64,000 bases of DNA from Actinacidiphila alni (GCF_900112845.1 NZ_FONG01000001.1:186001-250000), one strand, 5' to 3'. Counted from the stretch's first letter, positions 39,622 to 48,231 are shown. Notes: generated from the letters alone by a model not told the origin. A program made the numbers and translations.

Positions 39622-40704
39622 TCAGCCGTTGCCGCGCGGCACGACGAGCGACTGGACCTGCGGCAGACCCTTCCAGTCGTTCGAGGCGATCGTCGCGTGG
39701 GCCGCGGCGAGCTGGGCGATCCTGGCCTGCGCGTCGGCGGGCGCCGGATTCACGTCGTCCAGCGCGGGCGCGACATTCTGCGAGTCGGTCATCACCAGCA
39801 GATAGTGGCGCGAGTCGTACCAACTCGTGTCGATGCTCCCGTTGAGATACGCGGAGGCGTCACCGTCGAAGACCACGAACCACGGCCGGAGCGAGGCGTC
39901 GGAGTAGCGCGAACGCGGGTCGCCCGCCTGGGCGTTGTGCACGGCGGGGAAGACCTGGGCGGTCGAGACGTGTCCCTTCAGCCAGCCCGCGTATTCGGCG
40001 TCCGTCCACAGCGAGTCGGTCGGATTGGCTTCCTCGACCGTGCCGGGGATGATCTCCAGGATCACCTTGCCCGCGAGCTGCTGCCGCGTCGGCCAATTGC
40101 CCGCGGTGGCCGCCTCGTCGAGCGTGGCGTAGCTGCCGCCGCCGGGCTTGGCCAGCAGATCGGACGGCTTGAACACCAGATTCCCCAGGTGCGCGCTGAT
40201 CGACTGGTCCAGCTTGGCCGGGCTCATGCCGAAGGTGGACTGGAAGCCCGCCTTCATCTCCAGCTTGATCATCAGCGGCCCGTGGCCGGGGTGCGCGCCG
40301 AGCCACACCCGTACGTCGTCCAGGCAGCTCTCCAGGTCCTTGTTCGCGCCGCCGGTGTAGAGCTGCGACGGCGAGGACGCGTTGACGCAGTTGTTCCCGT
40401 TGCTCGTCAGGCTGGAGTGACTGACCTTCCACTCCTGTGTGAAGAAGTCGTCCCACACGTCGAGTTCGATCATCGACGTGCCGGTGTCCAGCGCCTGGGC
40501 GAGGTACGGGAAGGCGGCGGGGTCGTACGTGTTGTGCAGGCCCGACGTCGTGGCGCCGGAGAACGGCAGGGAGTCGGTGCCGTCGGCGGACGCCTGGGCG
40601 CCGCCTCCGGCACCGGCGACGGCGAACGCCAGGCATGTGGTGAGGACGCCGAGCAGCGCCGTGCGCAGTCGTAGGGAAACTCGTCGGGACAGCGGACCGG
40701 TCAC
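39622..40704 (-). CDS. secreted phosphatidylinositol-specific phospholipase C-like protein
   Basis: A 360-residue exported protein. Signal peptide: RR near the N-terminus, hydrophobic core LLGVLTTCLAFAVAGAG, probable cleavage after AQA or ASA (~42). The mature part is a PLC-type TIM barrel: catalytic GLHNTYDP (His ~56), MIELDVWDDFF (Glu/Asp metal ligands ~81-87), LMIKLEMKAGF and AGKVILEIIPG. Four Cys could form disulfides. It resembles Ca2+-dependent bacterial PI-PLC-like proteins, but substrate preference is unknown. GTG 40704 follows AGGAGG; an earlier GTG at 40776 would add sequence without coding bias. Confidence 0.85.
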   Translation of the reverse strand: MTGPLSRRVSLRLRTALLGVLTTCLAFAVAGAGGGAQASADGTDSLPFSGATTSGLHNTYDPAAFPYLAQALDTGTSMIELDVWDDFFTQEWKVSHSSLTSNGNNCVNASSPSQLYTGGANKDLESCLDDVRVWLGAHPGHGPLMIKLEMKAGFQSTFGMSPAKLDQSISAHLGNLVFKPSDLLAKPGGGSYATLDEAATAGNWPTRQQLAGKVILEIIPGTVEEANPTDSLWTDAEYAGWLKGHVSTAQVFPAVHNAQAGDPRSRYSDASLRPWFVVFDGDASAYLNGSIDTSWYDSRHYLLVMTDSQNVAPALDDVNPAPADAQARIAQLAAAHATIASNDWKGLPQVQSLVVPRGNG

Positions 40705-41046
40705 GTGTCCTCCTGTGGGGGGCGGATCTCCGTCGGGACAGTGACTGCCACGCGTGAATCGACGGAGACATGTCACGTAACACGACCTGGAATCGCGCTG
40801 TCAGGTGTGAATCGAGCCGATCTTCGGATGGTGTGATGCCCCGTCAAGCCCGGTGGGCGCGGGGCGAGTCGGCGCGCACGGACCGTCGGGTGGGGTGCGG
40901 CGTACGGGGGGGGGCCGGGCGCGGGCGGCGAGCGGCGGGGACCCCGTACGTGCCGAGTCGTGTACGGGGGCGGGCCGCGTACGGTGCGGGCTGTGGGCCG
41001 GTGCGGGTGATGAGCGGCGCTGACCCCGTACGGGTGCGGGGCCGCG
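40705..41046. other. intergenic region with degenerate repeats
   Basis: Contains the promoter of the phospholipase gene, which I cannot place. A run of nine G (40906-40914) and two copies of a 21-bp word ending GACCCCGTACG (about 40928 and 41011) give it a low-complexity look. No gene with good codon bias is present. Confidence 0.4.
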
Positions 41047-41370
41047 TCAGTGCGCGCCGAGCAGCCGCAGCACAGCCGTCGTCACGGCGGCGGCGAGCAC
41101 CACGACGACGAAGGGCGCCTTGCGCCACGCGCACAGTCCGCCGACCGCGACCCCCGTGGGCCGGGCGACCCCGGCGAAGCCGTGGCCCTCGGTGAGCGAG
41201 GCGGTGGCGACGAGCGCGCCGAGCAGGACGACGACCGCGAGCGCCATCAGCCGCTCCACGCGCGGCGAGAGGGTGACGCGGGCGCGCAGCACCGGCCCGG
41301 CGAAACGGAAGGCGAAGGTACCCGCGCCGAGCACGGCGGTGGCGGCCAGCAGGCCGGTCGTGGACGTCAC
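41047..41370 (-). CDS. azlD: AzlD-type branched-chain amino acid exporter subunit
   Basis: A 107-residue protein with three to four TM helices, matching AzlD: GAGTFAFRFAGPVL near the N-terminus, a basic loop, and PTGVAVGGLCAWRKAPFVVVVLAAA at the end (the conserved R-x-P-F). It pairs with AzlC to export branched-chain or other small amino acids. GTG 41370 overlaps the azlC stop by 4 nt (GTGA) and follows GGAGG. Confidence 0.88.
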   Translation of the reverse strand: MTSTTGLLAATAVLGAGTFAFRFAGPVLRARVTLSPRVERLMALAVVVLLGALVATASLTEGHGFAGVARPTGVAVGGLCAWRKAPFVVVVLAAAVTTAVLRLLGAH

Positions 41371-42134
41371 GGTGCCTCCCGCTCTGCCACCGGCTGCCGC
41401 GTTTCCTGGTGGGGCGCCTCGCGCTCCACCGGCCGACTCCTCATGTGAGGGCGCCGGCCCGGCCACGGCACCGGCCGCCGTGCGGCGCCGACCCCGGCGA
41501 GGGCGAGCAGGACGGGCAGTCCGGCCGGCAGATACGGCGTCGCGACAAGCGCGATCAGCACCCCGGCGAGCGCGGCCCGCCGCGTCGCGGCGTCCTTGAG
41601 CGACGGCAGCAGCAGTGCCAGCAGGACGGCGGGGAAGGCCGCGTCGAGGCCGAAGGCATCGGTGTCGCCGACCGCGCTGCCGCCGAAAGTGCCCGCCACG
41701 ACACCGGCGTTCCAGCACGCGAACAGGCCGATGCCGCAGGACCAGTACGCCGCCCGCCGCCGCTCGGGCCCGCGCTGGGCGAGGGTGAAGGCCACGGTCT
41801 CGTCGACCATCAGATGGCTGCCCGCGACGCGCCGCAGCACGCCGCCGCCGAACACGTCGCCGACCGCGAATCCGAACGGTACGTGGCGGGCGTTCACCAG
41901 CAGGCCGGCGACGACCGCCGCCACCGGATTGCCGCCCGCGGCGACGATGCCGATGAACATGAACTGGGCCGCGCCCGCGAACACCACCACCGAGAGCAGC
42001 ATCGGCAGCCACATCGGCAGCCCGAGGCCGACCGCGATGGCGCCGAAGGACAGGCCTACGACGGCATCGGCGACACAGACCAGGGCGATGTCCCGCGCCA
42101 GGTCCTTCTCCGGAGTTCGCCATATCGAACGCAT
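41367..42134 (-). CDS. azlC: AzlC-type branched-chain amino acid exporter subunit
   Basis: A 255-residue membrane protein: LSFGAIAVGLGLPMWLPMLLS in the first repeat, FAGAAQFMFIGIVAAGG (the AzlC signature) at ~53 and LLVNARHVPFGFAVG at ~79. The last ~35 residues are a charged tail (REAPHQETRQPVAEREAP), longer than usual. ATG 42134 lies opposite the XRE-cupin gene; CGAACG half-sites run through the shared region. Confidence 0.9.
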   Translation of the reverse strand: MRSIWRTPEKDLARDIALVCVADAVVGLSFGAIAVGLGLPMWLPMLLSVVVFAGAAQFMFIGIVAAGGNPVAAVVAGLLVNARHVPFGFAVGDVFGGGVLRRVAGSHLMVDETVAFTLAQRGPERRRAAYWSCGIGLFACWNAGVVAGTFGGSAVGDTDAFGLDAAFPAVLLALLLPSLKDAATRRAALAGVLIALVATPYLPAGLPVLLALAGVGAARRPVPWPGRRPHMRSRPVEREAPHQETRQPVAEREAP

Positions 42135-42201
42135 CGCCGTCTATAGTGAACAGGGTGAGGATCGTTCGTCAAGGCGAACGAAACGACTTCTCTGTCGAAC
42201 G
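42126..42201. promoter_or_regulatory. CGAACG half-site cluster controlling azlC and the XRE gene
   Basis: Four CGAACG hexamers: 42126-42131, 42163-42168 (inverted), 42175-42180 and 42196-42201. The middle two form the inverted repeat TCGTTCG (42162-42168) and CGAACGA (42175-42181). TATAGT (42142-42147) between them is a good -10 for the rightward gene. The layout fits autoregulation by the XRE-cupin protein together with control of azlCD. Confidence 0.6.
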
Positions 42202-42211
42202 GGAGTGCCGG

Positions 42212-42835
42212 ATGGATGCGGGCGACGACGCCAACGGCAACGGCGGTGCCAGTGGTACCGGAGGCGCGGGCGTGAGCCGTCAGCCGGGCCGGGCGCCGCT
42301 CGCCGCCATCGCCGAATCCCTCCAGCGCGAGCGCCGCAGGGCCGGCCTCTCGCTCGCCGAGGTCGCCCGCCGTGCGGGCATCGCCAAATCGACGCTCTCG
42401 CAGCTCGAATCGGGCACCGGAAACCCGAGCGTGGAGACGCTGTGGGCGCTCAGTGTCACTCTCAACGTCTCCTTCGCCCAGCTCGTCGACCCGCCCCGCC
42501 CCCGGGTGCGGGTGGTGCGGGCGGGCGAGGGCGTCGCCTTCGCCGCCGAGCACGCGGACTACGTGGCCACGCTCCTCGCCTCCTCCCCGCCGCACGCGCG
42601 GCGCGACATCTTCCTGGTCTCGGCGGAGCCCGGGACCGCCCGCGAGTCCGACCCGCACGAACCCGGCGCGATCGAGCACGTGGTGCTCAGCACCGGCCGG
42701 GCGCTGGTCGGCCTCACCGACGATCCCGTCGAACTGCGCCCCGGCGACTACATCGCCTACCCCGGGGACGAACCGCACGTCTTCCGCGCGCTGGAGCCCG
42801 GCACCTTCGCGGTGCTCGTCCAGGAGCACCACTGA
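42212..42835 (+). CDS. XRE-family regulator with C-terminal cupin
   Basis: A 207-residue regulator. The HTH is at ~25-80 (RRRAGLSLAEVARRAGIAKS, then LSQLESGTGNPSVETL). The cupin is at ~110-205 (PGAIEHVVLSTGRALVG, LRPGDYIAYPGDEPHVF), a small-ligand sensor. The same type of regulator often stands opposite azlCD. ATG 42212 has GGGAG 6 nt upstream. However, GTG 42155 sits 7 nt after TATAGT in the leaderless spacing used by other genes here and would add 19 residues; either may be right. Confidence 0.86.
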   Translation: MDAGDDANGNGGASGTGGAGVSRQPGRAPLAAIAESLQRERRRAGLSLAEVARRAGIAKSTLSQLESGTGNPSVETLWALSVTLNVSFAQLVDPPRPRVRVVRAGEGVAFAAEHADYVATLLASSPPHARRDIFLVSAEPGTARESDPHEPGAIEHVVLSTGRALVGLTDDPVELRPGDYIAYPGDEPHVFRALEPGTFAVLVQEHH

Positions 42836-42862
42836 CCGTGCCCGCCGGGCGGGGCGGCGCGG

Positions 42863-43777
42863 TCAGCCGGCGCGGAGCGTGAGTGCCGCGGTGTGCAGGG
42901 TGCCGCCCGTCCTGAACTGGAGGAACAGCCGCCAGTCACCCGACGCCGGAAGCTCGGCGTGGAACGTCAGCTCCGGGCCGCCGTGGTCACCGTGCACGGC
43001 GGTCGTCGGATGCAGGTGCGCGAACGCCAGATCGCCGGAGCGGAAGGCGGTCAGGTGCGCGTACGTCCCCAAGTACGGCTGGAGGTCGGTGACCGGCCGC
43101 CCGTTCCTGGTGACGGTCACCGTCAGTGGATGCGCCATCCCGGCCATGACCTGGCCCTTGACCGTCACCGTGTAGCCGTCGACGGTCGTGCTCGCCGCGG
43201 GCGCGGGCAGCGGGACGGCGCCGGCGTCGCCCGGGACCGTGACCGTACGGCTCAGCACGAAGTCCGTGCCCTTGCCGGGGCCAGCGTCCGGGACGAAGGA
43301 GGCGAAGACCCGCCAGGTGCCCGATGCGAGCGGCGCCAGCCGCGCCGTCCAGGTGCCGTCGCCCGCCATCGCCGGGTGCACGTGCTGGAAGCCGGTGAGA
43401 TCCGACCTGACTGCGTATACGTGCATGCGCCGCGTCTGGTCGAGGGCGTACGCGGTGAGCGGCCGGCCGTCCGGGGCGGTGACCGTGAAGCGGTACGCGG
43501 CCGGGGCGCCCTGCGTCAGGCGCGTGTCGGGGGAGGTGAGGCGGTAGCCGTCGCGGTCGGCGGACAGGCCGTTGCCGGTGGGGGCGTCGTGCATGCCGTC
43601 CATCGACGGCATCGGTGATGCCGAGGACATGTTCGGCATGGTCGGTGACGCCGTCGGCGCGTGGCCGTGGGCGGAGCCCTTGGCGGCGGGGGAGTCGGAG
43701 CCGCAGGCGGTCAGGCCGAGCAGCAGGGTGCAGGTCGCGGCGGTGGCCGCGAGGAAGGTCAACCTGGAGGTGCGCAT
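42863..43777 (-). CDS. His/Met-rich lipoprotein, probably metal-related
   Basis: A 304-residue lipoprotein: signal peptide with lipobox LTAC (Cys25), then a Met/His/Ser/Pro-rich stretch (HGHAPTASPTMPNMSSASPM) that looks like a copper-binding segment. It continues with two beta-rich modules containing FQHVHPAMAGDG and LAFAHLHPTTAVHGDHGG. The His-Pro-rich strands resemble actinobacterial proteins found beside copper genes. Function unproven. ATG 43777. Same strand as the DUF6153 gene 94 bp upstream, which carries a CsoR-like palindrome in its promoter. Confidence 0.75.
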   Translation of the reverse strand: MRTSRLTFLAATAATCTLLLGLTACGSDSPAAKGSAHGHAPTASPTMPNMSSASPMPSMDGMHDAPTGNGLSADRDGYRLTSPDTRLTQGAPAAYRFTVTAPDGRPLTAYALDQTRRMHVYAVRSDLTGFQHVHPAMAGDGTWTARLAPLASGTWRVFASFVPDAGPGKGTDFVLSRTVTVPGDAGAVPLPAPAASTTVDGYTVTVKGQVMAGMAHPLTVTVTRNGRPVTDLQPYLGTYAHLTAFRSGDLAFAHLHPTTAVHGDHGGPELTFHAELPASGDWRLFLQFRTGGTLHTAALTLRAG

Positions 43778-43871
43778 GATGCTCTTTCGGGTGAGCGCGC
43801 GGAAAACGACGCGCTAATGGATGCGAGAAACCGGCGCCGTACCGGGGAACTCCCCGGCCCGGCGAGCCTCT

Positions 43872-44345
43872 TCACGTCCGCGCGACGCACACCCGCAACA
43901 GCAGTGACCGTCCGCCCGGCGGCGGCCCGCGCCACCGTTCGCGGCGCGATCCGGCACACAGGGAGCCCGATTCCGCGCCCAGAAGCGGCAGTACGGCGAG
44001 TGTCGCCTGCGCCCAGCCGGTCAGCGGCGCCCGTTCGCGTACGGGCGTCGCCCAGCAGGTGGCACCCGAAGGCGTCACGACGACCGTGGCCCCACCTTTG
44101 GGCGTGCCCGTCGTCGCACCTGGGGCGGAGGGCGGCGCCGTATGCGCCATGACCGCGGGCGCCGCATCGGCTGTCGGCGCGGCGTGCGTGGGCATCGCCC
44201 CCATGGGCCCGCCGTGACAGCCGCCCTGTGCGGAGGCGGGCGCGCCGTGCATGAGGAACAGCCCGAACAGGACCGCGCACACCGCGAGCAACAGGGGCAT
44301 ACGGGGCCGGTACGCGTCTGCCGTCCCGTCGCCGTTCGCTGTCAC
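43872..44345 (-). CDS. DUF6153-like protein
   Basis: A 157-residue protein: one export/TM helix (~16-35; LLLAVCAVLFGLFLMHG, with the family's Leu-rich segment ending in MH), a His/Ala/Pro-rich middle with GGCHGGPMGAMPTHAA, and a variable basic end. It resembles DUF6153 proteins of Streptomyces. GTG 44345 is preferred because TATCGT (minus strand, 44353-44358) lies 7 nt upstream, a leaderless layout; GTG 44351 is the longer alternative. It is the first gene after the CsoR-like site and is followed by the lipoprotein. Confidence 0.65.
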   Translation of the reverse strand: MTANGDGTADAYRPRMPLLLAVCAVLFGLFLMHGAPASAQGGCHGGPMGAMPTHAAPTADAAPAVMAHTAPPSAPGATTGTPKGGATVVVTPSGATCWATPVRERAPLTGWAQATLAVLPLLGAESGSLCAGSRRERWRGPPPGGRSLLLRVCVART

Positions 44346-44357
44346 CCGCACGACGAT

Positions 44358-44374
44358 ATACCCCCAGGGGGTGT
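44358..44374. promoter_or_regulatory. CsoR-type operator candidate
   Basis: ATACCCCCAGGGGGTGT: a five-C/five-G palindrome around one A with TA/TG flanks, like the pseudo-palindromes bound by copper-sensing CsoR repressors. It abuts the inferred -10 (44353-44358, minus strand) of the DUF6153 gene, so binding would block transcription. The divergent enoyl-CoA hydratase start is 70 bp away. Confidence 0.6.
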
Positions 44375-44443
44375 CTTGTGGTGGCCGGGCGGCGCGTGTT
44401 AACGCTGCGGGAAACGCAGGCGGTCCACCGGGAGGCGCGAAAG

Positions 44444-45202
44444 ATGTCCGTACGCAGCGAGCGGAAAGGCGCCGTCACCACTGTGGTGCTGTCCAGGCCG
44501 CAGGCGCGCAACGCGGTGGACGGCCCCACCGCCACCGCACTCGCGGACGCCTTCCGGGATTTCGACGCCGACAAGGACGCGGCCGTCGCCGTGCTCTGGG
44601 GCGAGGGCGGCACCTTCTGCGCGGGCGCGGACCTCAAGGCGATCGGCACCGAACGCGGCAATCGCGTCACCGACGACGGCGACGGGCCGATGGGCCCCAC
44701 CCGGATGCGGCTCCGCAAGCCGGTGATCGCCGCGATCGCCGGGCACGCCGTCGCGGGCGGGCTCGAACTCGCCCTCTGGTGCGACCTCCGTGTGGCCGAG
44801 GAGGACGCGGTGCTCGGCGTCTTCTGCCGCCGCTGGGGCGTACCGCTGATCGACGGCGGCACCGTACGGCTGCCCCGGCTGATCGGCGCGGGCCGCGCCA
44901 TGGACCTGGTGCTCACCGGCCGTCCGGTCGGCGTGGCGGAGGCCCTCGCCATCGGCCTGGTCGACCGCGTCGTACCGGCCGGCACCGCTTGCGCCGCGGC
45001 CGAACGCCTCGCCGCCGAGATCGCGGCCTTCCCGCAGACCTGCCTGCGCGAGGACCGGCTCTCCCTGCTGGAGCAGGAGGGCCTGTCCGAACGGGACGCC
45101 CTGTCCGTGGAGTTGGCCCACGGCCGGATCTCGCTGGCAGAGGCCGAGCGGGGCGCCGCCCGGTTCGCGGCGGGCGAGGGCCGGCACGGCGCCTTCGGCT
45201 GA
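44444..45202 (+). CDS. enoyl-CoA hydratase/isomerase (crotonase) family protein
   Basis: A 252-residue crotonase: CoA-binding and oxyanion-hole segment GGTFCAGADLKAIG at ~58-71, second oxyanion Gly in AGHAVAGGLELALWCDLRVA (~97-116). The position of the first catalytic Glu is occupied within VFCRRWGVPLIDGG, so hydratase chemistry rests on only one clear acidic residue, and isomerase or other crotonase activities are possible. ATG 44444 follows GGAGG at 8 nt. Divergent from the copper-type genes. Confidence 0.85.
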   Translation: MSVRSERKGAVTTVVLSRPQARNAVDGPTATALADAFRDFDADKDAAVAVLWGEGGTFCAGADLKAIGTERGNRVTDDGDGPMGPTRMRLRKPVIAAIAGHAVAGGLELALWCDLRVAEEDAVLGVFCRRWGVPLIDGGTVRLPRLIGAGRAMDLVLTGRPVGVAEALAIGLVDRVVPAGTACAAAERLAAEIAAFPQTCLREDRLSLLEQEGLSERDALSVELAHGRISLAEAERGAARFAAGEGRHGAFG

Positions 45203-45243
45203 CGGCATGCGCGGGCCTCGCGACCCGCGGTCCGCGGCCACGG

Positions 45244-45738
45244 TCAGCCGCGGCCCAGGCGCAGCGCCCAGGCCAGGCAGCCCAGTGCCGCGGTCGTGGT
45301 CAGTACGCGGGCGACGTTCCAGCGCAGCCAGGCCGACTGGAACTGCTCGCGCACCGCGGCCGGATCGTGGATCTTCGACGGATCGCCGGCCGCCGCGAGC
45401 TTGTCGTTGAGCGGCACATTGAAGCCCATCGTGACGATGAGCGAGGCCGCGTAGAGCACGACACCCGCGATGATCCACGGCAGGGCGGCCCGCCCGTCAC
45501 CGCGCCAGTGCAGGGCCGCGGCGACACCGCCCAGCACCAGGGCGCCGCCGAAGGCGAGGCTGAACCAACCGTTGAGAATCGCCACATTGATGCGCTGCAT
45601 CGCCTCGATCAGGGTGCGGTCGTCCGAGGCGCCGAGCCCCGGCATGACGGCGACGGAGAAGGCGAAGTACAGCCCGGCCATCAGGCCGGTGGCCAGCGTG
45701 GCCGCGAGCAGGACGAGACTGCGGATGTCGCCGGACAT
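45244..45738 (-). CDS. DUF1772 membrane protein (anthrone-oxygenase-like)
   Basis: A 164-residue protein with four TM helices: TLATGLMAGLYFAFSVAVMPGL (the DUF1772 signature), then AMQRINVAILNGWFS and a loop FNVPLNDKLAAAGDPSKIHD. The family includes fungal anthrone oxygenases, but bacterial members are uncharacterised. ATG 45738 has a perfect GGAGG 7 nt upstream. The same frame stays open and coding-like for 89 codons further upstream (to ATG 46005), so a longer form is possible. Divergent from the AraC regulator. Confidence 0.82.
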   Translation of the reverse strand: MSGDIRSLVLLAATLATGLMAGLYFAFSVAVMPGLGASDDRTLIEAMQRINVAILNGWFSLAFGGALVLGGVAAALHWRGDGRAALPWIIAGVVLYAASLIVTMGFNVPLNDKLAAAGDPSKIHDPAAVREQFQSAWLRWNVARVLTTTAALGCLAWALRLGRG

Positions 45739-46005
45739 GGCGAATCCTCCTTTGCGGTCGGTGCGGTCGGTGCGGTCGGTGCGGCCGGGGAGCGTACGGT
45801 CCGGCTCCGTGCGCGGGCGTTCCGTACGGGCGGGCGGCACCTGGCTGCCCTGCGGCAGCGGCTGCCCCCAACCGCGCTGCCCGCTCTGGGCATGCGCCCG
45901 GCCGCGTGCCACCGGCGGGAGCGGGTACGGCGCACTGCGCGGAGCCGCGTACTGCTGCGGGTGAGGAGCCTGATTCCGGGGCGCGAAGTGCGCGTTCTCT
46001 GTCAT
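45739..46005 (-). other. in-frame Pro/Gln-rich extension or leader of DUF1772
   Basis: From ATG 46005 an 89-codon stretch (MTENAHFAPRNQAPHPQQYA and onward) runs without stop into the DUF1772 gene, with mostly G/C third positions. It is hydrophilic and rich in Pro, Gln and Arg. Near its end a 9-bp unit GCGGTCGGT is repeated about four times on the plus strand (45756-45790), giving a TDR tripeptide repeat. It may be a cytoplasmic N-terminal domain or an independent small protein. Confidence 0.45.
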
Positions 46006-46092
46006 GACCTCAGTGAACCGGCGGGGCACCGGCCGCGGCCATCGTCGAAAAGCTCACCCCCATGCGTGGGCGTCCAGACATAGGCTGAGCGC

Positions 46093-47163
46093 ATGGACGC
46101 ACTGGCGAATCTGCTGGACGGCCCCAGGGCGCGCGGCGCCTTTCTGCTGCGGTCGATCCTCACTCCGCCCTGGTCGCTGCGGATCGAGGACCGCGCGCCG
46201 CTCTGCCTGGCGCTCATGGTGAGCGGCGAGGGATGGGTGGTGCCGGACAGCGGCGAGCCGGTACGGCTGCGCCCCGGCGACATCGCGGTGATCCGCGGCC
46301 CCGAGCCGTACACCGTCGCCGACGCCCCGACGACCGCGCCGCGGATCGTCATCCACCCCGGGCAGATCTCCGCGACTCCCGAAGGCGTCGAACTGTGCGA
46401 GGAGATGGACCTCGGGGTGCGCACCTGGGGCGATGTGGCGCCCGAGGCGGTGAACGCGGCGGTCACCCTTGAGGGCGGCGCGCGGGACGGCGCGGGTGAC
46501 ACCGGGTCAGAGTCCGGGTCCGGATCGGGGTCCGGGTCCGGGGACGCCGACGGTTCCGCCGTGATGATCACGGGCACCTACCAGATGCGCGGCGAGATCA
46601 GCCAACGGCTGCTGTCCGCGCTGCCGCACGTCCTGCTCATGCCCGGCGACGCCTGGACGAGCCCGTTGCCCGCGCTGCTCCGCGAGGAGATCGTCCGGGA
46701 CGAGCCGGGCCAGGAAGTCGTCCTCGACCGACTGCTCGACCTGCTGCTGATCGCCGTGCTGCGGGCCTGGTTCTCCCGCCCCGAGGCCGGCGCGCCCGCG
46801 TGGTACGTCGCCCAGAGCGACCCGGTGGTGGGCCCGGCGCTGCGGCTGCTGCACGACGAACCGGCCCACCCGTGGACGGTCGCCGCGCTGGCCACCAGGA
46901 CCGGCGTCTCCCGTGCCGCGCTCGGGCGCCGCTTCACCGAACTCGTCGGTGAGCCGCCGATGTCGTATCTGACGAACTGGCGGCTCGCGCTCGCCGCCGA
47001 TCTGCTGCGCGAGCCGGACGCCACGATCGGCGCCGTGGCCCGCAAGGTCGGCTACGGCAGTCCGTTCGCGCTCAGTGCCGCCTTCAAGCGGGTCCGGGGC
47101 GTCAGCCCGCAGCAGCACCGCGAGGGCGCGGTCGCCGACGCAGAGGGCGTGGCAGCCTCCTGA
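46093..47163 (+). CDS. AraC-family regulator
   Basis: A 356-residue regulator: an N-terminal cupin (Cupin_6; LMVSGEGWVVPDSGEPVRLR and RPGDIAVIRGP) and a C-terminal double HTH (~262-350; WTVAALATRTGVSRAALGRRF and IGAVARKVGYGSPFALSAAF). Between them a GAG/TCC-rich microsatellite encodes ESGSGSGSGSGD (~138-150), likely length-variable. ATG 46093 lies 6 nt after TAGGCT (46081-46086), a leaderless layout. It may control the divergent DUF1772 gene; such AraC members often regulate short-chain dehydrogenases. Confidence 0.88.
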   Translation: MDALANLLDGPRARGAFLLRSILTPPWSLRIEDRAPLCLALMVSGEGWVVPDSGEPVRLRPGDIAVIRGPEPYTVADAPTTAPRIVIHPGQISATPEGVELCEEMDLGVRTWGDVAPEAVNAAVTLEGGARDGAGDTGSESGSGSGSGSGDADGSAVMITGTYQMRGEISQRLLSALPHVLLMPGDAWTSPLPALLREEIVRDEPGQEVVLDRLLDLLLIAVLRAWFSRPEAGAPAWYVAQSDPVVGPALRLLHDEPAHPWTVAALATRTGVSRAALGRRFTELVGEPPMSYLTNWRLALAADLLREPDATIGAVARKVGYGSPFALSAAFKRVRGVSPQQHREGAVADAEGVAAS

Positions 47164-47248
47164 GCGGCGCGCGGCGGCCCTGCGGACCGACGCAGCGACT
47201 GTGCAGCCGTGACGGTGCGATGCGCGCCGGATTGTTTAGGCTGGCTGC

Positions 47249-48172
47249 ATGAAGGACTGGGACCTCCGCAAGCTGCAGATCCTCCGCGCGCTGCGCGACA
47301 CCGGCACGGTCACGGCCGCGGCGACCGCGCTGCGGATGACGCCGTCGGCCGTCTCGCAGCAACTGGCCGCGCTCTCCAAGCAGATCGGCACTCCCGTGAT
47401 GGAGGCGCGCGGGCGCGGCGTCCGGCTGACCGGGGCCGCGCACGTCCTGCTGCGGCACGCCGAGGTGGTCTTCGCGCAGCTCGAACGCGCCGGCGCCGAG
47501 CTGGACGGATACGCCAAGGGCGAGGCGGGCGTCGTCAGGATCGGGGCCATCGCCACCGCCATCGCCCGGCTGGTCGTGCCCGCCGCGCAGCTGCTGCGGC
47601 GGGAGGCGCCCGGCATCACGCTCTCGGTCCGGGAGGCGGAGGCCGCCGAGGTGTACGAGGAGCTGGCCGCGGGCGACGTCGATCTCGCGTTGTCGCTGGC
47701 GGTGGACGCGCCGACCGCCCGCGATCCGCGTTTCGTGATCGCGCCGCTGCTCACCGATCCGCTGGACATCGCGCTGCCCGCGACACATCCGCTCGTGGCG
47801 GCGCCGGGACTGCGGCTGGCGCAGCTCGCCGAGGAGCCGTGGATCTTCGGCAGTCGTGGGCCGTGGCGCGAGATCACCCTCGCGGCCTGCGCGGACGCCG
47901 GCTTCGTGCCCGAGCAGGCGCACGCCGCCGCCGACTGGCCGGCGATCTTCGCACTGGTGGCGGCCGGTATGGGGATCGCGCTGGTGCCGCGGATGACGGG
48001 TACCGGCGCGATGGCCCATGACCTGGTGGTCCGGCCGCTGGACGTGGACCGGCCGCGGCGCCGGATCGTGGGCGCGGTACGCGGCGGCTCGGAGGCCGCC
48101 CCGCTGCTGCGACGGACGCTGGGGGCGCTGCGGCGGGCCGCGGAGCTGGACCCGACCATGCAGCTCGACTGA
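47249..48172 (+). CDS. LysR-family regulator
   Basis: A 307-residue LysR protein: HTH in residues ~4-62 (LRALRDTGTVTAAATALRMT, PSAVSQQLAALSKQ) and a periplasmic-binding-protein-like effector domain (~90-300). ATG 47249 lies 6 nt after TAGGCT (47237-47242), a leaderless layout, unusual for a LysR gene with no divergent target: the upstream gene is on the same strand. The adjacent allantoicase gene, 59 bp downstream, is its most obvious candidate target. Confidence 0.87.
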   Translation: MKDWDLRKLQILRALRDTGTVTAAATALRMTPSAVSQQLAALSKQIGTPVMEARGRGVRLTGAAHVLLRHAEVVFAQLERAGAELDGYAKGEAGVVRIGAIATAIARLVVPAAQLLRREAPGITLSVREAEAAEVYEELAAGDVDLALSLAVDAPTARDPRFVIAPLLTDPLDIALPATHPLVAAPGLRLAQLAEEPWIFGSRGPWREITLAACADAGFVPEQAHAAADWPAIFALVAAGMGIALVPRMTGTGAMAHDLVVRPLDVDRPRRRIVGAVRGGSEAAPLLRRTLGALRRAAELDPTMQLD

Positions 48173-48231
48173 ACAATGACTTCAGTAAGTTTCGATGGAC
48201 GTGAAGGGTCGGGTCGGTCGAGAGTAGAGGC

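Noticed and set aside
45749..45795. Possible CRISPR-like repeat at the GCGGTCGGT units
   Set aside because: The unit is 9 bp, contiguous, without spacers; it is a simple tandem repeat.
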